This document shows positions 15,969 to 25,936 of a stretch of DNA of 64,000 nt, in pieces. The position numbers and the translations under genes are program-made. The DNA is taken from positions 9,543,005-9,607,004 of the forward strand of contig NZ_AP022870.1 of assembly GCF_011764545.1 (NCBI RefSeq), given 5' to 3'. The notes beneath the pieces are model-generated. The model was not told the DNA's origin. It saw nothing but the letters and a program-made list of their open reading frames with translations, and did not search any database. How positions within the stretch are numbered: the first letter of the stretch is position 1; each line of letters begins with the position of its first letter. Source of the stretch: Phytohabitans flavus (GTDB lineage Bacteria > Actinomycetota > Actinomycetes > Mycobacteriales > Micromonosporaceae).

Positions 15969-18428
15969 TTAGCGGGACGGGCGGGTCAGCAGGCGGCGCG
16001 GGCTCCACCTCATCAGCCCGTCGCGCATGCGGCCGGACGTCAGCACCGTACGGATCGAGCTCTCCACGATCGCCTGCCGCCACCGCAGCAGCACCGACGG
16101 CGGCAGCAGCCGAGCCGCCAGCCGGGTCCGGCGGTCGGCCCGGCTCGCCAGCGCCTTCCGTACCGTCCGGAGACCGTCACCCAACCGTTCCGGCTGGAGC
16201 GGATCGCGGGCGTACCGGGCGCGCTCCTCGGCCCGCCCCAGCAGCCGCGCCGCCTCGGCCGACGCGCCCTCGACAAGGTCGTCGCGGATCAGCCGGTCGG
16301 CCGTGGCGCGGGGGGTCTCGGTCATGTCGGTCGGCACCCGGTAGTCGACCATCGTGTCCAGCAGCTCGGCCCAGGCGGCGTGCGCGTCCTCCCGTGCCTG
16401 TCCGGCCGCCGCCACGTCGGTGACCACGATCCGGAGGCCTTCACCGCCGCTGTCCGCGCCCACCGCGGCGGCGGACACTCCTCCGCCCGCCGACTGCCGC
16501 TGGCGGCGGAGCATGCCGCGCCGCATGGCCGGTATGGCCAGCAAGGCGATCAGCAGGATCACCGCGCCGATCGTGTACAACGGCCACCTGGGTGCGGTCG
16601 GCGTGCCCGCGTCGAAGCCGGCGCCGAGGTCGGCCGAGTCGTTCCCCTCCTCCTGCGGAGCCGCGGCGCCACCGGTGACGTCGGGGGCCGGGCCGCCAGA
16701 CGCGGTGGCGCTGGGCTCGGGCGTGGGGGCGGCGTCGACGTCCGGCGCGTAGTCGGAGCGGATCGAGCCGGCGACGGACTGCGCGGGCGTGGCGTCGAAG
16801 GGCACCCAGCCGAACGTCTCGCCGAAGTACACCTCGGTCCACGCGTGCAGGTTTTTGTTGGTCAGGGTGAACGCGTCGCCGTCGCGGCGGTTGTTGCCGC
16901 TGCTGAAGCCGAACGCGACCCGCGCCGGGATCCCGGCGGCCCGCACCATCCAGGCCATCGCGGCGGCGTACTGCTGGCAGAAGCCTCGCCGGTTGGTAAG
17001 GAAGTCGACGATCGCGTTGCCGCCGGTACCGCTCTCGGTTTGGAGGCTGTAAGAGAAATTGTTCTTCACGGAGAAGAAGTCGTAGATCGCCCGGACTCGG
17101 TCGTACGGCCGGCTTTTATCCTTAACCAGACCGTCGACAAGCTCCTGCACCCGCTCGTTCTGCGGCATCGCGGTGTAGAACTTGACCTCGGCGGAGTCCG
17201 CCGGCAGCGGCTCGGCCTGCCGGAGCGCGGTCGCGCTGTACGACGTCCGCATGTACTCCACTGTGTACTCCTGGTTGCGGGCGGAAGATCCGCTGGAGTA
17301 CACGACCTGCTGGTTCTTGTCGTAGAACCAGGTGCCCTTGAAGTTTTCGATGCCCACCGGCGTGGGGTAGATCGGCAGCAGGCCCATGTCGAAGTCCTCG
17401 GTGACCTCGATCCTGGCCCGGTACCGGTCGGTGCTCACGCCCGCCACGCCCGGCTCCTGGAAGGCGGGCAGGCCGTCCCTGAGCCGGCTGCTGGACTTCC
17501 GTTGGCCGTTGCGGAATCCCTGGTCGGTCAGCTCGTCGGCGACGCCGAACCGGATGTACTGGGGCGTGCGGTCGTTGGTGGTGACCTTGAGCATGTCGCG
17601 CTCTTTGCCCTGCTGGAGCTCGCCGCTCAGGTTGGCGAAGAGGTCGACCCGCCCGCCGTTGCCCCGGCCGTTGCCGCCCGGGCCCGAGCCGCCCGCGCCG
17701 AAGTTGGCGAGCAGGCCGGTGGTCATGCCGGGCACCGCCAGCGGCAGCAGTACGGCGAGCGCGACACCCACCACGGCGAGCCGGCGGCCGGCCGCGGCCA
17801 GCGGTGAGGGCTCCCACACGTCGACGTCGCGCCCGTCGCCGGTGAAGCGGCGGCCGAAGCGCCGTACCCGGTCGACGTTGTCCGCGACAAGCAGCCACAG
17901 GAAGCCGACCGCGCCGACGACGAAGGGGAGCGGGTGGACGCTGTCGGTGTACACGGCCACCGGCACCGAGTAGATCGCCAGCATCGGCAGGCCGGCCAGC
18001 GCGGGGCGGCGCACACCGACGGTGAGCAGGTCGACGAGGATGGCCACCGAGCCGACGCCGAGCACGGTGAGGAACTGGAGGCCCACCCGGTCGGGTACGG
18101 GCACGCCGTACGAGCGCATGTCCTCGACGGCGAAGTTCATCAACTGGCCGAAGTGGGCGAACGTACCGGGCATGGGGATGATCGCCAGCAGCTCCTCGCC
18201 GCTGGAGAACATCAGCGTCAGCACCAGCATCAGCGTGGCCATCATGCCGAGCAGCTGGGCCCACACCGGGGCGCGCAGCGAGCGGGCCAGTGTGGCGGCG
18301 CCGGCGATCAGTGCCACCGCCACCGTGCACTGGATCAGCCAGGTCCACCGCTCGAAGATCGTCGACAGTGGAGCGGCCGCGAGGAGCGTGGCCGCCGCGG
18401 CGACGAACCCCAGGTGCCGATCACGCAC
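15969..18428 (-). CDS. Transglutaminase-like membrane protein (TgpA type, DUF3488/DUF4129)
   Basis: The protein has 819 residues. The N-terminal third holds about six membrane helices (GFVAAAATLLAAAPLSTIFE, LLGMMATLMLVLTLMF, VGSVAILVDLLTVGV and others). The extracytoplasmic transglutaminase core has the catalytic Cys in RRGFCQQYAAAMAWMVRAAG, His in NLHAWTEVYFGE and Asp in GWVPFDATP. A low-complexity Pro/Ala/Ser linker, a last membrane helix (LYTIGAVILLIALLAIPAM) and a cytoplasmic DUF4129-like helical tail follow. GTG 18428 directly precedes the first helix. It is third gene of MoxR-DUF58-transglutaminase, 47 bases after DUF58. The family is linked to envelope protein processing or crosslinking; the substrate is unknown. 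Confidence 0.88.
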   Translation of the reverse strand: MRDRHLGFVAAAATLLAAAPLSTIFERWTWLIQCTVAVALIAGAATLARSLRAPVWAQLLGMMATLMLVLTLMFSSGEELLAIIPMPGTFAHFGQLMNFAVEDMRSYGVPVPDRVGLQFLTVLGVGSVAILVDLLTVGVRRPALAGLPMLAIYSVPVAVYTDSVHPLPFVVGAVGFLWLLVADNVDRVRRFGRRFTGDGRDVDVWEPSPLAAAGRRLAVVGVALAVLLPLAVPGMTTGLLANFGAGGSGPGGNGRGNGGRVDLFANLSGELQQGKERDMLKVTTNDRTPQYIRFGVADELTDQGFRNGQRKSSSRLRDGLPAFQEPGVAGVSTDRYRARIEVTEDFDMGLLPIYPTPVGIENFKGTWFYDKNQQVVYSSGSSARNQEYTVEYMRTSYSATALRQAEPLPADSAEVKFYTAMPQNERVQELVDGLVKDKSRPYDRVRAIYDFFSVKNNFSYSLQTESGTGGNAIVDFLTNRRGFCQQYAAAMAWMVRAAGIPARVAFGFSSGNNRRDGDAFTLTNKNLHAWTEVYFGETFGWVPFDATPAQSVAGSIRSDYAPDVDAAPTPEPSATASGGPAPDVTGGAAAPQEEGNDSADLGAGFDAGTPTAPRWPLYTIGAVILLIALLAIPAMRRGMLRRQRQSAGGGVSAAAVGADSGGEGLRIVVTDVAAAGQAREDAHAAWAELLDTMVDYRVPTDMTETPRATADRLIRDDLVEGASAEAARLLGRAEERARYARDPLQPERLGDGLRTVRKALASRADRRTRLAARLLPPSVLLRWRQAIVESSIRTVLTSGRMRDGLMRWSPRRLLTRPSR

Positions 18429-18475
18429 AGCTACCCAACCTTCCCGGGCCCGCGAGCCCGATATCGCCCAGCTAC

Positions 18476-19786
18476 CTAGCCCCGCCGGCCCTCGGCGGGG
18501 CTGATGCCCACCGTCTCCGCCATCGTCGCCCGCACCGCGAAGCCCTGAGATCCGCGGGCCGCCTGCGGCCAGAGCGCGGGCAGCTTCGCACCGTGGGATA
18601 CGCCCACCACACGCCAGCCGCTGCGCATCAAGCCCAGCGCGGCCGCGCCGTGCGCCCGGCCCGCCTCGATCCGACTCTCCGCGGGCAGGTTGAGCCACGT
18701 CGAGGAGTCGATCAGGAACGCCAGGCAGGTCGTGTTGTTGCTCCGCAGCCCGGCCAGAAGCTCGGCCTCGGCGCCGGTCAGCGTGCCGAGCAGCGCGATC
18801 ACCAGACCGCCGTCGGAGCGCCTCCGCACCGCCTCGACCAGCTGGCCCACGTCGCCGCGCTTGTCCAGCCGTACGTCGGCCAGGTGGTCGAGCAGGATCC
18901 CCTCGCCGCCCTCGGCCGCCTCGGCGTCGATGCCGGTGTCGGTGACAAGCCGCAGCTTGTACCCCGCCTGCCGCAGGTGGACCGCGATACTGGCCGCCGC
19001 CGAGACCGCCCACTCGAAGCTGGCCGTGGGGCCCTCGCCCCGGTGGGCGTACTGCCGGGTGTCCAGCACGACCGTGGCCCGGCTCTCCCAGGGCTGCTCC
19101 TCGCGGCGCACCATCAGCTCGCCGGTGCGCGCGGTCGACTTCCAGTGCACGCGCCGCAGGTCGTCGCCGCGCCGGTACTCCCGGGTAGCCGCGTCGTCCT
19201 CGCCGTGCACGGCCACCGAGCGGGCCCGGCTGTCGCCCGCGCCCGCGTACTCGCCGGCGAGGCGGACGGTGGGCAGCGGGTGCACCTGCGGGATCACGGT
19301 GAGCCGGTCGACGCTCGGGAACGAGCGGGTCAGCTCGCACAGCCCGAACGGGTCGGTCAGCCGCACCACCAGCGGGCCCACCTCGTACTTGCCGCGCACG
19401 TCGGCACGTACGGTGTACGCCACCGAGCTGGCCTGGCGCGCGCCGAGCCGCTCGAGGACCACCCGCGGGCGGCTGCCCAGCGCGTACGGCAGGCGGTCCT
19501 CCAGCAGCAGCGTGCCGGTGGGCAGGCGGGACATGTTCTGGAGGCGCAGCACCACGCGGGCGCTGGCACCGACCGGGGCGCGGTGCGGCTCCAGCGCCCG
19601 GCTACAGGCGAGCCGGTAGCGGCTGCGGCCCACGTACGCGGCGGCCAGCAGCGGCAGGATCGCCAGCAGGACCGCGACCCGTAGCAGGTCCTTCTCGCCC
19701 AGGATGACGGCGGAGACGGCGGCCGCGGCCGCCGCCGCCAGGAACGACCGGCCGCGCGTCGTCAGCCCGCGCAGCGCTTCCCGCAC
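18476..19786 (-). CDS. DUF58 (vWA-like) membrane-anchored protein
   Basis: The protein has 436 residues. Two N-terminal hydrophobic segments (SFLAAAAAAAVSAVILG and LLRVAVLLAILPLLAAAYVG) anchor it. A beta-rich region follows, then the DUF58 hallmark GDDLRRVHWKSTARTGELMV near residues 205-225 and a von-Willebrand-like half (ATVVLDTRQ). DUF58 proteins are encoded with MoxR AAA ATPases and act as their membrane partners. Here the GTG start is two bases past the MoxR stop, so they are tightly coupled. The role is likely chaperone-assisted envelope assembly together with the transglutaminase. Confidence 0.88.
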   Translation of the reverse strand: MREALRGLTTRGRSFLAAAAAAAVSAVILGEKDLLRVAVLLAILPLLAAAYVGRSRYRLACSRALEPHRAPVGASARVVLRLQNMSRLPTGTLLLEDRLPYALGSRPRVVLERLGARQASSVAYTVRADVRGKYEVGPLVVRLTDPFGLCELTRSFPSVDRLTVIPQVHPLPTVRLAGEYAGAGDSRARSVAVHGEDDAATREYRRGDDLRRVHWKSTARTGELMVRREEQPWESRATVVLDTRQYAHRGEGPTASFEWAVSAAASIAVHLRQAGYKLRLVTDTGIDAEAAEGGEGILLDHLADVRLDKRGDVGQLVEAVRRRSDGGLVIALLGTLTGAEAELLAGLRSNNTTCLAFLIDSSTWLNLPAESRIEAGRAHGAAALGLMRSGWRVVGVSHGAKLPALWPQAARGSQGFAVRATMAETVGISPAEGRRG

Positions 19787-19788
19787 TG

Positions 19789-20847
<1,059 letters not shown>

Positions 20848-21003
20848 GGGCCTCCTCCTCGTTTACCACGGCTTCCCTTATAGATACGCAAGGGTGGCCG
20901 GAAGGTTCGCGGGAGTGCAGGCCGGGATGTGACGGACCACCCGCATGTGCACAGGCTAGCCCTGTCGGTGGAATTCGCCGAGTCGGTCACGATGGCCGCG
21001 TAG

Positions 21004-21009
21004 TACACT
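21004..21009 (+). promoter_or_regulatory. Probable -10 of the leuS leader transcript
   Basis: TACACT (21004-21009) fits TAnnnT. The ATG of the leader peptide is seven bases after its end, so transcription would start at or next to the leader ATG, giving a leaderless upstream ORF. No clear -35 is visible. Confidence 0.45.
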
Positions 21010-21015
21010 GCCGTC

Positions 21016-21045
21016 ATGGCCAGGGCCTTCCTGCTTCTTACCTAG
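21016..21045 (+). CDS. leuS leader peptide with leucine codon run
   Basis: A nine-codon ORF reads MARAFLLLT and stops at TAG. It carries three consecutive Leu codons (CTG CTT CTT), two of them the CTT codon that is rare in such high-GC genomes. It ends about 35 bases before an intrinsic terminator and 144 bases before leuS. This is the classic arrangement of a ribosome-mediated attenuator that senses charged tRNA-Leu. The peptide itself needs no function. It is probably translated from a leaderless 5' end. Confidence 0.75.
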   Translation: MARAFLLLT

Positions 21046-21080
21046 CCGCGCCCTCGACGCCCCCGGTCGACAGCGCGGCA

Positions 21081-21106
21081 GCCCCTCCTGCGAGAGGGGC
21101 ATTTTT
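21081..21106 (+). terminator. Attenuator terminator upstream of leuS
   Basis: GCCCCTC (21081-21087) pairs with GAGGGGC (21094-21100) around CTGCGA, followed at once by ATTTTTG. This GC stem plus T5 is one of the few textbook intrinsic terminators in the window. Flanking segments CGGCAGCCCCTCCTGCG and GTGCCCCTTCGCAGC offer competing partners, so an antiterminator is possible when the ribosome stalls on the leader Leu codons. Confidence 0.75.
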
Positions 21107-21188
21107 GTGCCCCTTCGCAGCCCCCCAGCCTCGCCCCGGCGAGCGGGCTCGGCTTTGCCCTGACGAGAATGGCCCTGGAGGTAGAAAA

Positions 21189-24002
21189 ATGAGCGAAGAG
21201 GCTGCGGACATTCCACGCTTCCGATACACGGCCGAGCTGGCTGGCGAGATCGAAGTGCGGTGGCAGGACTTTTGGGAGGCGCACGGCACGTTCGACGCGC
21301 CGAATCCGAGCGGCGACCTGGCCGACGCCGGCCACCCGCGCGCCGCCGCGCCGAAGCTGCACGTGCAGGACATGTTCCCGTACCCGTCCGGCTCCGGCCT
21401 GCACGTCGGCCACCCGCTGGGGTACATCGGCACCGACTCGTACACGCGTTACAAGCGCATGGCCGGCTACAACGTGCTGCACCCGATGGGTTTCGACGCT
21501 TTCGGACTGCCCGCTGAGCAGTACGCGGTGCAGACCGGTACCCACCCTCGGATCACCACCGAGGCGAATGTCAAGCGCTACCGCGAGCAGCTGCGCCGGC
21601 TGGGCCTGGGCTACGACAGCCGCCGGTGGGTGTCCACGACCGACGTCGAGTACTACCGGTGGACGCAGTGGATCTTCCTGCAGATCTTCAACTCCTGGTA
21701 CGACCCGGAGCGGCGCAAGGCCCGTCCGATCGCCGAGCTGATCTCGTCGTTCGAAGCCGGCGAACGCCCCACGCCCGACGGTCGCCCGTGGAGTGAGCTG
21801 TCGAGTGTCGAGCGGCGCCAGATCGTCGACGACCACCGCCTGGCGTACGCCTCCGAGGCGCCGGTCAACTGGTGCCCCGGCCTGGGCACGGTGCTGGCCA
21901 ATGAGGAGGTCACGCCGGACGGGCGCAGCGAGCGCGGCAACTACCCGGTCTTCAAACGCAGCCTGAAGCAGTGGATGATGCGGATCACCGCGTACGCCGA
22001 CCGCCTGGTCGAAGATCTGGACACGCTGGACTGGCCGGAGCCGGTCAAGCTGATGCAGCGAAACTGGATCGGCCGCTCGACCGGCGCGCAGATCGAGTTC
22101 GCCACCGATGTGGACCCGGTCCGGGTCTTCACCACCCGACCCGACACCGTGTTCGGCGCGACGTACATGGTGCTGGCGCCCGAGCACGAGCTGGTCGACG
22201 CGCTGGTCCCGGAGCGGTGGCCGGCCGGCACCCGGGAAAAGTGGACCGGCGGCCACGCGACGCCGGCCGAGGCCGTAGCGGCGTACCGGGCCGCCATCGC
22301 GGGTGAGACCGACGAGGAGCGGACCGCGGAGAGCCGCAAGAAGACCGGCGTCTTCACCGGGGCGTTCGCGACGAACCCGGTCAACGAGGAGCCGATCCCG
22401 GTCTTCATCGCCGACTACGTGCTGGCCGGCTACGGCACCGGCGCCATCATGGCGGTGCCCGGCCAGGACGTGCGCGACTGGGAGTTCGCCGAGGTCTTCG
22501 AGCTGCCCATCGTCCGGACCGTGCAGCCGCCGGCCGACTTCGACGGGAAGGCGTTCACCGGGGAAGGCCCGGCGGTGAACAGCGGCTTCATGGATGGCAT
22601 GGGCGTCGCGGACGCCAAGGCCGTCATCATCGATTGGCTGGAGTCGCACGGCGTCGGGTCGGGCGCGGTGACGTACCGGCTGCGCGACTGGCTGTTCAGC
22701 CGCCAGCGTTACTGGGGCGAGCCGTTCCCGATCGTGTACGACGAGACGGGCCTGCCGATCGCGCTGCCCGAGTCGATGCTGCCGGTCGAACTGCCCGAAG
22801 TGGACAACTTCTCGCCGCGTACGTTCGACCCGGACGACGCCCAGTCCAACCCGGAGACCCCACTGTCCCGGGCGACGGAGTGGGTCGAGGTGGAGCTGGA
22901 CCTGGGCGACGGCCCGAAGCGGTACACCCGGGAGACCAACACGATGCCGCAGTGGGCCGGCTCCTGCTGGTACGAGCTGCGCTACCTGGACCCGCGCAAC
23001 GACAAGGCGCTGGTCGACCCCGAGGTCGAGAAGTACTGGCTGGGCCCGCAGTTTCCCGGTGACTGCGGTGGCGTCGACCTGTACATCGGCGGGATGGAGC
23101 ACGCGGTGCTGCACCTGCTGTACGCGCGCTTCTGGCACAAGGTGCTGTTCGACCTGGGTCACGTCTCGTCGTTCGAGCCGTTCCGGCGGCTGTTCAACCA
23201 GGGCTACATCCAGGCGTACGCGTACCGCGACGCGCGGGGTGTCGTGGTGCCGGCCGAGGAGGTCGAGGAGCGCGACGGCAAGTACTTCTACGAGGGCCTG
23301 GAGGTCTTCCGCGAGTACGGCAAGATGGGCAAGTCGCTGAAGAACGTGGTGACTCCGGACGAGATGTGCGAGGCGTACGGGGCGGACACCTTCCGGGTGT
23401 ACGAGATGGCGATGGGCCCGCTGGACGTCTCCCGCCCCTGGGAGACGCGGGCGGTGATCGGCTCGCAGCGGTTCCTGCAGCGGGTGTGGCGGCTGGTGGT
23501 CGACGAGGACTCCGGGGCGACCCGGGTGGTCGACGAGCCGGCCGACGAAAAGATCCGCCGGGCGCTGCACAAGGCGATCGACGGCGTCCGCAACGACATG
23601 GACGAGCTGCGGTTCAACACCGCGATCGCCAAGCTGATCGAGCTGACCAACACGGTGACGCCACTGCCGGCCGCGCCGCGCGAGGTGGCCGAGCCGCTGG
23701 TGCTGATGCTGTCGCCGTTCGCCCCGCACGTCGCCGAGGAGCTGTGGCAGAAGCTGGGCCACTCGGGCTCGCTGGCGTACGTCGACTTCCCGGTCGCCGA
23801 CCCGGCGCTGCTGGTGGCCGACTCGGTCACGTACCCAGTGCAGGTCAACGGCAAGGTCCGCGGACGGGTCGAGGTCGCGGCGGGCGCGGAGGAGCAGTCG
23901 GTACGCGAGGCGGCGCTGGCCGCGGTCGGCGACCACCTGGGCGGGCGTGACCCGCGCAAGGTGATCGTGGTGCCCGGCCGGATGGTGAGCATCGTGGTGT
24001 GA
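21189..24002 (+). CDS. leuS: Leucyl-tRNA synthetase
   Basis: The protein has 937 residues. The HIGH-type motif is PYPSGSGLHVGHPLGY. The CP1 editing domain contains the threonine-rich VFTTRPDTVFGATYMVLAPEH region and GTGAIMAVPGQDVRDWEFA. The KMSKS-type loop reads KMGKSLKNVV. An anticodon-binding domain (LRFNTAIAKLIELTNTV) and C-terminal domain (VTYPVQVNGKVRGRVEVAAG) close it. It charges tRNA-Leu in the cytoplasm. ATG 21189 is chosen because GGAGGTAG is directly upstream and because the leader/terminator must precede it. Expression is likely controlled by attenuation through the leader peptide. Confidence 0.97.
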   Translation: MSEEAADIPRFRYTAELAGEIEVRWQDFWEAHGTFDAPNPSGDLADAGHPRAAAPKLHVQDMFPYPSGSGLHVGHPLGYIGTDSYTRYKRMAGYNVLHPMGFDAFGLPAEQYAVQTGTHPRITTEANVKRYREQLRRLGLGYDSRRWVSTTDVEYYRWTQWIFLQIFNSWYDPERRKARPIAELISSFEAGERPTPDGRPWSELSSVERRQIVDDHRLAYASEAPVNWCPGLGTVLANEEVTPDGRSERGNYPVFKRSLKQWMMRITAYADRLVEDLDTLDWPEPVKLMQRNWIGRSTGAQIEFATDVDPVRVFTTRPDTVFGATYMVLAPEHELVDALVPERWPAGTREKWTGGHATPAEAVAAYRAAIAGETDEERTAESRKKTGVFTGAFATNPVNEEPIPVFIADYVLAGYGTGAIMAVPGQDVRDWEFAEVFELPIVRTVQPPADFDGKAFTGEGPAVNSGFMDGMGVADAKAVIIDWLESHGVGSGAVTYRLRDWLFSRQRYWGEPFPIVYDETGLPIALPESMLPVELPEVDNFSPRTFDPDDAQSNPETPLSRATEWVEVELDLGDGPKRYTRETNTMPQWAGSCWYELRYLDPRNDKALVDPEVEKYWLGPQFPGDCGGVDLYIGGMEHAVLHLLYARFWHKVLFDLGHVSSFEPFRRLFNQGYIQAYAYRDARGVVVPAEEVEERDGKYFYEGLEVFREYGKMGKSLKNVVTPDEMCEAYGADTFRVYEMAMGPLDVSRPWETRAVIGSQRFLQRVWRLVVDEDSGATRVVDEPADEKIRRALHKAIDGVRNDMDELRFNTAIAKLIELTNTVTPLPAAPREVAEPLVLMLSPFAPHVAEELWQKLGHSGSLAYVDFPVADPALLVADSVTYPVQVNGKVRGRVEVAAGAEEQSVREAALAAVGDHLGGRDPRKVIVVPGRMVSIVV

Positions 24003-24016
24003 CCCAGCTCTTCCTT

Positions 24017-24042
24017 GATACCCCCTGGGGGTAGGGGGTATC
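24017..24042. promoter_or_regulatory. CsoR-like copper operator
   Basis: TACCCCCTGGGGGTA (24019-24033) is a perfect 7+1+7 palindrome nested in GATACCCCC...GGGGGTATC (24017-24042). TACCCC...GGGGTA palindromes are the recognised operators of the copper-sensing repressor CsoR in actinobacteria. It ends nine bases before the copper-chaperone ATG. csoR itself is not in the window. Confidence 0.75.
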
Positions 24043-24051
24043 GTCATCCGC

Positions 24052-24258
24052 ATGGAGACGAAGACCTACTCCGTCAGCGGCATGACCTGCGCCCACTGCG
24101 TGGGCTCGGTGAGTGCCGAGGTCGGCCAGATCCCCGGCGTGACCGATGTCCAGGTCGACCTCGCCACCGGCGCGGTGACCGTGACCAGCGAGCGGCCGGT
24201 CGACGACGGCGCGGTGCGCGCCGCCGTCGACGAAGCCGGCTACGAGCTGGTCGGCTAG
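24052..24258 (+). CDS. Heavy-metal-associated (CopZ-like) copper chaperone
   Basis: The complete 68-residue HMA domain has the metal motif SGMTCAHCVGSVSAEV, with CxxC at residues 14-17, and the betaalphabetabetaalphabeta pattern finishing VDEAGYELVG. It should carry Cu(I) in the cytoplasm to a P-type ATPase or to CsoR. It stands alone: no copA or csoR adjoins it, only the CsoR-like operator immediately upstream, so it is probably part of a scattered copper regulon. Its TAG stop overlaps the TAG of the convergent MFS gene within the palindrome CTAG. Confidence 0.92.
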   Translation: METKTYSVSGMTCAHCVGSVSAEVGQIPGVTDVQVDLATGAVTVTSERPVDDGAVRAAVDEAGYELVG

Positions 24259-25816
24259 AGCACGGCTTCCTGCTCGCTGCCCGCCCTGGCGTTCTCGGGG
24301 GCGGGCAGCGGCGCACCCACCGGCGGCACCTGGCGGAGCAGCACCAGGGCCGCCACCGCGACGCCCACCAGCAACACCGCGCTCACCGCGGCCACCGCGT
24401 GCAGCCCGCTGGTGAACCCGGCCCGCGCCGACGCCAGCACCGCGTCGCCGAGCGGGCCTGGCAGCTGCGGTACCACGGCGGCCGCACCCGCGAGGGTGTC
24501 CCGGGCGACGGCTGGCGCTCCGGCCGGCAGGGTGTCCGCCACGTCGGCGCGGTAGACGGCGGCGGCGAGGCTGCCCATCGTCGCGATCCCCAGCGCGAAG
24601 CCGAACTCGTTGCTCACCTGCGAGACCGACGCCGCCGATCCGGCCTTCTCCGGCGGCGCCGCGCCGATGACGATGTTGGTGCCCAGCGTGATCAGCGGCC
24701 CGGCGCCGAAGTTGATCAGCGCGAACCCCACGATCAGCCCCACCGCCGTCTCCGACTGCGTGATCACCACGAGCCCGGTGGCGGCGACGGTCATGCCGGC
24801 CGCGATCAGGTACGCCGGCCGGACGCGACGGGCGGCGACCGGTGCCACCTGCACGCTGACGATGCCGGCGAGCGCGGCGGGTATCAGCGCGAGGGCGGCG
24901 TCCTGCGGTGACAGCCCCTCGACGAGCTGGAGAAACTGGGTCAGCAGCACCATCGTGGCGCCCGGCAGCATCGTGTTGATCAGCATGCTCACCAGCGCCG
25001 TGGTCAACGCCCGGTTGGCGAAGAGTCGCAGGTCCAGCAGCGGGTCGGCCAGCCGCCGCTGCCGCCGTACGAAGACCACGCCCATCGCGACGCCGAACGC
25101 GAGCGCGGCGAGCGGTACCGCCTCCCAGCCGTTGCGGGCCAGCTCCTTGAGGCCGTAGATCCCGGGCAGGATGGCCGCGAGCGAGAGGCCGACGCTGGCG
25201 AGGTCGAGGCGGCCCGCGGAACGCCCGTCCCCACCCCCGAAGGCAGCAGGATCGGGCCGAGCACGAGCAGCAGCACCATCGCCGGCACGCCGAGCAGGAA
25301 GACCGAGCCCCACCAGAAATGCTCCAGCATCACGCCGCCGACCACCGGCCCGAGCGCGATGCCGCCCAACATGCACACCATCCACACGCCGATCGCGGTG
25401 GTCCGCTGGCGCGGGTCCTGGAACATGGTCCCGATCAGCCCCAGCATGGTCGGGCCCAGCGCGGCGCCGGCGATGCCGAGCAGCGCGCGGGCCGCGATGA
25501 GCATCTCGGGGCTTGTCGAGTACGCGGCGAGCACCGACGCGGCCACGAACCCGACCGCCCCGATCAGCAGCAGCCGCCGCTTCCCGATGCGGTCGCCGAG
25601 CGTACCCATCGTGATCATGAAGCCGGCGAGCAGGAAGCCGTACACGTCGAGGATCCACAGCTGCTCGTTGTTGGTCGGCGCGAGATCGGCGCTGAGCGCG
25701 GGGAGCGCGAGCAGCAGCACGAAGAGGTCGATCGCGACGAGCAGGCTGGGCAGCGCGAGCACCGCCAGGCCGATCCACTCCCGGGCGCCCGCCTTCGGTG
25801 GGTTCGTGTCGTTCAT
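24255..25816 (-). CDS. MFS drug-efflux transporter, DHA2/14-TM type (one frame break)
   Basis: Repaired length is about 520 residues. The N-terminal half shows IGLAVLALPSLLVAIDLFVL (TM1), the motif A region GTLGDRIGKRRLLLIGAVGF and motif C-like GPVVGGVMLEHFWWGSVFLL. The C-terminal half is in the next frame (GRLDLASVGLSLAAILPGIY onward). The join is at C4/C5 runs 25229-25238; one added base yields SGGGDGRSAGRLDLASV, the normal linker. Fourteen membrane helices fit the EmrB/QacA-type proton-drug antiporters. ATG 25816 (MNDTNPPKAGAREW) follows AGGACC. It is divergent from dinB2. If the break were real the gene would be dead. Confidence 0.82.
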
Positions 25817-25913
25817 CGGAGGTCCTTCGGTCGTGGCGCCCTCCTGGCGCCTCTCGCGACGTGGTCGGAGCGGCGGCGGGATTCTCGACATGACCGTTGG
25901 ATGCTTCCCGGAT

Positions 25914-25936
25914 TAGAACACGTGTGCGAACATGAT
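25914..25936 (+). promoter_or_regulatory. LexA-like box and -10 of second dinB
   Basis: TAGAACacgtGTGCGA (25914-25929) matches TCGAAC-N4-GTTCGA at 10 of 12 positions. It is followed by CATGAT (25931-25936), which resembles the TATGAT found at the same place in the imuB promoter. A GTG lies four bases further on, mirroring the leaderless layout of imuB. Confidence 0.6.

Noticed and set aside
15867..17807. Long plus-strand frame opposite the transglutaminase gene
   Set aside because: An antisense shadow caused by third-position GC; the minus-strand protein has all catalytic motifs.
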